Positions 5,569-9,714 of a stretch of 9,714 nucleotides of DNA are shown piece after piece. The notes below the pieces were generated by a model. The model ran no database searches. It saw only the letters and a list, made by a program, of their open reading frames with translations, and was not told the DNA's origin. The position numbers and the translations under genes were made by a program. Positions within the stretch are counted from its first letter, which is position 1, and each line of letters starts with the position of its first letter. The DNA comes from Mycobacterium sp. (GTDB taxonomy: Bacteria; Actinomycetota; Actinomycetes; Mycobacteriales; Mycobacteriaceae): positions 1 through 9,714 of the forward strand of contig JAHBAP020000234.1 of the NCBI GenBank assembly GCA_018500005.2, in the 5' to 3' direction.

Positions 5569-6342
5569 CTACCCGGGTGCGTGGTAGGTCTGCAGTTGAC
5601 GGGCCCGCCAATGTTGGATCGTCTCGGCGATGCGGTCGGGGTCGTCGGCGACGATGAGCAGTTCGACATCCTCGGCAGAAACCATCCCACCGTCGAGCAG
5701 ACGGGAGTGGATCCACTTCTGCAGCCCGCTCCAATGATCGGATACCGCCAAAATGACGGGGAAATGGCGGATCTTCTCGGTCTGGATGAGCGTCAGCGCC
5801 TCAAAGAGTTCATCGAGTGTTCCGAAGCCGCCGGGGAACACCACGAACGCCGACGCGTAGCGGATGAACATCAGCTTCCGCACGAAGAAATAGCGGAAAT
5901 GCAGCGATAGGTCGACGTAGGGATTGACCCGCTGCTCGTGGGGCAGCTCGATGTTCAGGCCGATGGACCGCACGCCGGCATCACGCGCGCCCCGATTGGC
6001 CGCTTCCATGATTCCGGGACCGCCTCCGGTGATGATGTCGAATCCCCGGGCGCCGAGGCTGGCCGCGAGTCTGCGCGCCAGGCCGTAGTGCGGGTGGTCC
6101 TGCGGTGTGCGTGCCGATCCGAAAATCGAGACCGCATTGGAGACTGAGGCCAAGGCGGTGAAGCCGGAGGAGACCTCATCTCTGATGCGCATCACCCGCT
6201 CGGGGTCGTTGTCGGCGAAGTGCGGGTATCCCGGGCCAAGACAGCAGAGCAGTTCTTCGTCGGCGGTGGCGGGGACGTGGGGCGAATCGGGATTCCGCAT
6301 CGCACTGATCATCCCATGCCCGCTCGGCGTGCCGTGGAACAC
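5569..6342 (-). CDS. LOG-family (TIGR00730-type) nucleoside-monophosphate phosphoribohydrolase
   Basis: A protein of up to 257 residues with the LOG Rossmann fold. The signature motifs are GGGPGIME (106-113) and PGGFGTLDE (170-178), with a conserved Arg-Lys at 155-156. LOG enzymes release base from cytokinin-type nucleoside 5'-monophosphates. In mycobacteria a LOG protein (Rv1205) makes cytokinins, but this larger subgroup has an N-terminal extension and its substrate is not known. The longest frame starts at GTG 6342 without a clear ribosome binding site; ATGs at 6312 and 6300 are realistic alternatives. The upstream region is shared with a divergent membrane protein gene and holds TACTA/TAGTA dyads, so BlaI control is likely. 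The C-terminus (RQLQTYHAPG) resembles the odd tail of the truncated FTR1. Confidence 0.87.
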   Translation of the reverse strand: MFHGTPSGHGMISAMRNPDSPHVPATADEELLCCLGPGYPHFADNDPERVMRIRDEVSSGFTALASVSNAVSIFGSARTPQDHPHYGLARRLAASLGARGFDIITGGGPGIMEAANRGARDAGVRSIGLNIELPHEQRVNPYVDLSLHFRYFFVRKLMFIRYASAFVVFPGGFGTLDELFEALTLIQTEKIRHFPVILAVSDHWSGLQKWIHSRLLDGGMVSAEDVELLIVADDPDRIAETIQHWRARQLQTYHAPG

Positions 6343-6358
6343 TGGGAGCCGAAATAGC

Positions 6359-6391
6359 TACTATTTACGTTAGTACTAAGTTAATACGTAA
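6359..6391. promoter_or_regulatory. Divergent promoter operator with TACTA/TAGTA and TTACGT dyads (candidate BlaI sites)
   Basis: TACTA (6359-6363) faces TAGTA (6371-6375) across 7 bases. TTAGTACTAA (6370-6379) is a perfect palindrome. TTACGT (6365-6370) faces ACGTAA (6386-6391). This AT-rich block lies in the 68 bases between the LOG gene and the two-TM protein gene. It resembles the staphylococcal BlaI/MecI operator TACTACATATGTAGTA. Confidence 0.6.
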
Positions 6392-6410
6392 TTATGGGAG
6401 TCGTGATCTG

Positions 6411-6668
6411 ATGGAAGCCAATCGCAAGCCGCGGGTGCGGGAGACCTCCTTGTACACCGACGCCTACCGCCGTGACCGCCGGCGGCGTGTCTTGGGGTGG
6501 CTGCTCGTCGGAGTCGGCTCGGTGATGGGGGTGGTTCATCTGCTGACACACCTGGGGCGCTGGCAGATCATCGGCCTTCAGGATCTGCTGCTGGGTTACC
6601 CCATGGCCGCGGTGCTGGTTCTGGCGGGGTTCATGGTGGTGGGGTCCTCGGCTCAGTCCTTCCGCTAG
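6411..6668 (+). CDS. Small two-TM membrane protein, family not recognised
   Basis: An 85-residue protein. A basic N-terminal third (residues 1-26, including RRDRRRR) precedes TM helix 1 at about 27-48 and TM helix 2 at about 59-80; the tail is short. The positive-inside rule places both ends in the cytoplasm. I do not recognise the family. The ATG at 6411 follows GGGAG at 6396-6400, 10 bases upstream, and an in-frame stop at 6408 excludes a longer form. It is transcribed divergently from the LOG gene through a promoter packed with BlaI-like dyads, so it may belong to the envelope-stress group inferred here. Confidence 0.72.
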   Translation: MEANRKPRVRETSLYTDAYRRDRRRRVLGWLLVGVGSVMGVVHLLTHLGRWQIIGLQDLLLGYPMAAVLVLAGFMVVGSSAQSFR

Positions 6669-6669
6669 T

Positions 6670-6721
6670 CGGGTATCCGCTTGCAGGGCGGCGCATCGGC
6701 GGGGTCGGGCCCGGGTATCCG
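6670..6721 (+). repeat. Short direct repeat CGGGTATCCG
   Basis: CGGGTATCCG occurs at 6670-6679 and 6712-6721, 42 bases apart. Both copies lie in the gap after the two-TM protein gene. Significance is unclear. Confidence 0.3.
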
Positions 6722-6773
6722 ATCCACATGGCCACGCAGGTTCGCGACGGTGGTGTTCGGTGGGGTGCGGCCC

Positions 6774-6785
6774 GGCGGATCCGCC
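6774..6785. promoter_or_regulatory. Perfect 12-bp palindrome upstream of the HAD-GH65 gene
   Basis: GGCGGATCCGCC is fully self-complementary with no loop, so it fits an operator rather than a hairpin. It lies 31 bases ahead of the GTG at 6817. Confidence 0.3.
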
Positions 6786-6834
6786 AGATTGAACAACCCG
6801 CAGTGGTCACGGCGCGGTGATCTTTGATATGGAC

Positions 6835-6889
6835 TGGCCGGGCCGGGCGCCTACGCGATCGCCACGGCCGCCACCGCCCACCGCGGGAC
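6835..6889 (+). other. 55-bp insertion splitting HAD motif I
   Basis: Codons for VIFDMD end at 6834 and codons for GVVTDTA begin at 6890. In related proteins the two are adjacent (DMDGVVTDTA). The extra 55 bases are not a multiple of three. They are flanked by the direct repeat GGAC (6831-6834 and 6886-6889). The insert is very GC-rich, contains the palindrome GCGATCGC, and is not a copy of adjacent sequence. Confidence 0.7.
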
Positions 6890-8752
6890 GGAGTGGTCAC
6901 CGACACGGCGACTATGCACGCCGCCGCCTGGAAGGCGCTGTTCGACCAGATGCTGGCGCTGATCGGGCGCCATCGGGTTCCGCCGTTCGATCCGGTCGGC
7001 GACTATCGGGCGCACGTCGACGGGCGTAGTCGAGAAGACGGCGTGCGGGTGTTTCTGGCCGCTCGCGGACTGGCGGTTCCCGAGGGTGCTCCCGGTGACG
7101 CCCCGGACCGGATCACCGTCTACGGTCTGGCCGCCCGCAAACAACAGAATTTCGAGGAGTTGCTGGCCAGCGAGGGGGTGACGGTCTTTCCCGACGCTCG
7201 CGAGTTGCTGGCCGACCTACACGATCGAGGCGTGCCCACGGCGTTGGTGACGGCAAGCCGCAACAGCGCCGCGGTCCTCGACGCAGCCGGCATCACGCAG
7301 CTGTTCACGGTACGTGTGGATGGCGCTGATGCGCTGCGCCAGTCATTCGCGGGCAAGCCGGATCCGGCGATGTTCACCGAGGCGGCCCGACGGTTGTCGG
7401 TGCCGCCCTGCGACGCAGTGGTGTTCGAAGATGCCGTCGCAGGTGTCCGCGCAGCCGTCACGGGCGGGTTCGGGCTTGTTGTCGGAGTCGACCGCGTCGG
7501 CTCCGGTGACCAGCTGCGGCAGGCCGGCGCGGATGAGGTGGTCACCAGGATCGTCGACGAGCCGATGCATGCGCGGGCTCGAGTGCGAACCTCGCCGGCA
7601 TGGTGCGGGGGAGCGGAGATTCCCGACCAGGACGCGTGGAAGCTGGTGTATCAGCATTTCGACCCGGTGGAGGAGGGCACCCGGGAGGCGCTGTGCACCC
7701 TCGGTAACGGGTATTGGGCCAGCCGAGGTGCCGCCGCAGGGGCTTGCGCCGGAGATGTTCATTATCCGGCAACGTATTTCGCCGGCGTGTACAACAGGGT
7801 GAGGTCCACCGTGGGCGGGCGTGCCACTGAGACCGAACACCTCGTCAATGCTCCGGACTGGACCCATTTCGTCGTTCGCCACCCCGAGGGGGATGCGCTG
7901 GTGCCCGGGTCGGCACAGATGATTTCCCACCGCCAGGAACTCGATGTGCGCTGCGGTGTGCTCACCAGGATCAACCGCTACGGTGACCCATCGGGACGCA
8001 TCCTTCGGATCACCTCCCGCCGTCTTCTATGCATGAGCGCAACACAGCTGGCGGCCGAGGAGTTCACGGTCGAGGCCGAAAACTTCTCGGGCACCGTCAT
8101 TGTCGAGTCGGGGGTCAACGCACGGGTATCCAACCGGAACGTCGCCGCCGATCGGCACCTGTCGCACACCCACCTCAATCCGATCCGCACGACCGGCATC
8201 GACTCCGAGACGATCCTTGCCCGGGTGAGCACCCGCCAGTCCGGGATCGGCATCGCCATTGCAGTGCGCACCCGCGTCGGGCAAACCGGCACGGTCATCG
8301 GCCGCGAGCGGATTCTTCACCGCGACTATGGAACTGACCTGCTGACCATCGCCCTCCAACGGGGTCGGCCACTGAGCGTGGAGAGAACCGCGGCGGCCGC
8401 CACATCCAGGGATCGCGGGATCTCAACGGCTGCCCTGGCCTCAGCACGCACCATCGCCGAGGCGCCCGGATTCGACACCCTGCTGGCTGATCACATCCAG
8501 GCATGGGCGCAGTTGTGGGACCGCTTCGGGATCGGCCTGGCAGCCGACGCGCCAATCGCACTGGCTCTGAACCTGCACATTTTTCATGTCCTCCAGACCG
8601 CTGCGGCGGCATCAGCGGACCTTGACGCCGGGCTTCCGGCCCGCGGCCTGCACGGAGAGGGATACCGCGGCCACGTGTTCTGGGACGAACTGTTCGTGTA
8701 TCCGATGCTGACCCTGCGGTGCCCGGAGCTGACCCGCTCATTGCTGCTTTAT

Positions 8753-8753
8753 C
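8753..8753 (+). other. +1 frameshift (extra C) in the GH65 domain
   Basis: The family pattern LLLYRYRRLPEAR is recovered only if one C of the CC at 8753-8754 is removed. Before it the frame reads LLLY. After it the frame starting at 8754 reads RYRRLPEARAAARRAG and stays open to the window end. Confidence 0.8.
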
Positions 8754-9714
8754 CGCTATCGAAGGCTGCCCGAAGCGAGGGCAGCCGCCCGCCGCGCCGG
8801 GCTGCCCGGCGCGCTGTTCCCGTGGCAGTCGGGAAGCGACGGACGCGAGGAGACCCCCGCGTACCTGCTGAACATTCGGGATGGCAAATGGTTGCCGGAC
8901 AATTCATCTCGCCAGCAGCATGTGGGTCTGGCAGTCGCGTACAGCATTTGGCAGTACTACCAATCAACCGCTGATATCGGATTTCTCGCCGACTACGGCG
9001 CCGAGGTGATCGTCGAAGTCGCCCGGTTCTTCGCCGGCCGGGCGGTCCACGACCCCGCCGATGACCGATTCGACATCATCGCCGTGATGGGACCCGACGA
9101 ATTTCACGATGGCTACCCCGACGCACCGGGACAAGGACTGCGCACCAATGCCTACACCAACGTCCTCACCGCTTGGGTGCTGGCCCGCGCCCAAGAAACG
9201 GTGGCCTTGCTGGGACAGCGGGATTGCCACGCGCTGTGGCGGCGATTGGGGCTACAGTCCGACGAGCTGACCCATTGGCGGCGCGTGGGTTCACGGCTGC
9301 GCATCGACTTCCACGACGGAGTGATCAGCCAGTTCCACGGCTATGACCAGCTGGACGAGTTCGACTGGACGGCCTACCGGAATCGTTACGGCAACATCGG
9401 GCGGCTGGATCTGATCCTGGCAGCCGAAGGTGACAGCACCAACCGCTACAAGTTGTCCAAACAGGCCGATGTCCTGATGTTGTTCTATCTGTTCTCCGCA
9501 GAAGAGCTTCGCGCCCTGTTCGAGCATCTCGGCTACTCCCTTCCCGCCGAGATAATTCCGCGCACTGTCGGCTACTACCTGGACCGCACCAGCCACGGAT
9601 CGACCCTGAGCAGGCTGGCGCATGCCTGGGTTCCGGCGCGCACCGACCGGCGGGGGCCGGGGTCGCCGTCCGCCGACGCCGCGCACGCCGTTCTCGCCGA
9701 CCCCCCTGGCGGCC
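8754..9714 (+). pseudogene. GH65 phosphorylase/hydrolase, C-terminal part after the frameshift (runs off the window)
   Basis: About 320 codons stay open to the window edge. They contain the core (alpha/alpha)6-barrel motifs of GH65: GALFPWQSGSDG near 8811, the catalytic acid Glu in VMGPDEFH (codon 9099-9101), NAYTN near 9147, FHDGVISQF near 9309, YGNI near 9388 and KQADVLM near 9459. The part has no good start of its own. The catalytic acid is therefore separated from the substrate-binding N-terminal part by the frameshift. The last 25 codons (from about 9640) stay in frame but lose conserved Trp, Leu, Phe and Gln to Gly, Pro, Ser and Pro, as expected for relaxed selection or poor sequence at the end. 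If the extra base were a sequencing error, this part would be continuous with the preceding one. Confidence 0.82.

Larger units (their letters stand above)
6817..8753 (+). pseudogene. HAD (beta-phosphoglucomutase-like) plus GH65 fusion, N-terminal part, disrupted
   Basis: The intact ancestor would join a HAD hydrolase, probably a beta-phosphoglucomutase, to a family-65 disaccharide phosphorylase or hydrolase acting on trehalose-, maltose- or kojibiose-like sugars. It resembles Rv3400-Rv3401 and parts of OtsB1 (Rv2006). The reading begins at GTG 6817 with VIFDMD, is broken by 55 extra bases, and resumes at 6890 with GVVTDTA, completing HAD motif I. Other HAD motifs follow: VTASRNS (near 7245), GKPDP (near 7353) and VFEDAVAG (near 7421). 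The GH65 part starts near 7631 with DAWKLVYQHFDP, then GNGYWASRG (near 7703) and EGYRGHVFWDE (near 8656). After 8752 the frame is shifted by one base; the unshifted frame runs through a non-homologous tail to a stop at 8972-8974. No ribosome binding site is clear at 6817. Confidence 0.82.

Noticed and set aside
1..9714. CRISPR array, tRNA, rRNA, transposase or integrase
   Set aside because: No regular repeat-spacer pattern, cloverleaf, rRNA motif or recombinase domain was recognised on either strand.

Overview
The window is high-GC actinobacterial DNA and most likely from a non-tuberculous Mycobacterium or Mycolicibacterium. The reasons are a RipB-like NlpC/P60 hydrolase with the mycobacterial RipA/RipB signature, an LpqS-like protein with its terminal motif, an IdeR-type iron box, a BlaI/BlaR (Rv1846c/Rv1845c-like) pair and a HAD-GH65 polypeptide of the OtsB1/Rv3400-Rv3401 type. 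All identifications were made by reading the sequence; no database search was run.

Left part (1-3422, all genes on the minus strand). Reading leftwards there is a RipB-like peptidoglycan hydrolase, a small secreted Met/Cys-containing protein, a C-terminally truncated FTR1 iron permease behind an IdeR box, a small LpqS-like membrane protein with a His cluster, and the N-terminal two thirds of a PLP-dependent cysteine synthase/desulfhydrase. Metal handling is a plausible theme for the middle of this block. A perfect 12-bp inverted repeat closes the Met/Cys protein gene.

Centre (3423-6668). A Pro/His-rich secreted protein (minus) diverges from blaI-blaR (plus; the genes overlap by 4 bases). blaR converges on a LOG-family gene (minus), and that gene diverges from a two-TM protein (plus). 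All three intergenic regions that carry promoters here (3423-3560, 3953-4264, 6343-6410) hold clustered TAC/GTA dyads of the kind bound by BlaI/MecI repressors. The promoters of the RipB-like and Pro/His-rich genes also share an ungapped block with 24 of 36 identical positions. I infer a local BlaI-controlled cell-envelope response consisting of the M56 protease BlaR, the repressor BlaI, a wall hydrolase, a secreted protein, the LOG enzyme and a membrane protein.

Right part (6669-9714, plus strand). A fused beta-phosphoglucomutase-like HAD and family-65 glycoside phosphorylase/hydrolase gene has two independent lesions. The first is a 55-bp insertion between GGAC repeats that splits HAD motif I. 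The second is a single extra base at about 8753 that shifts the frame before the GH65 catalytic acid. It is most likely a pseudogene, and it runs off the window.
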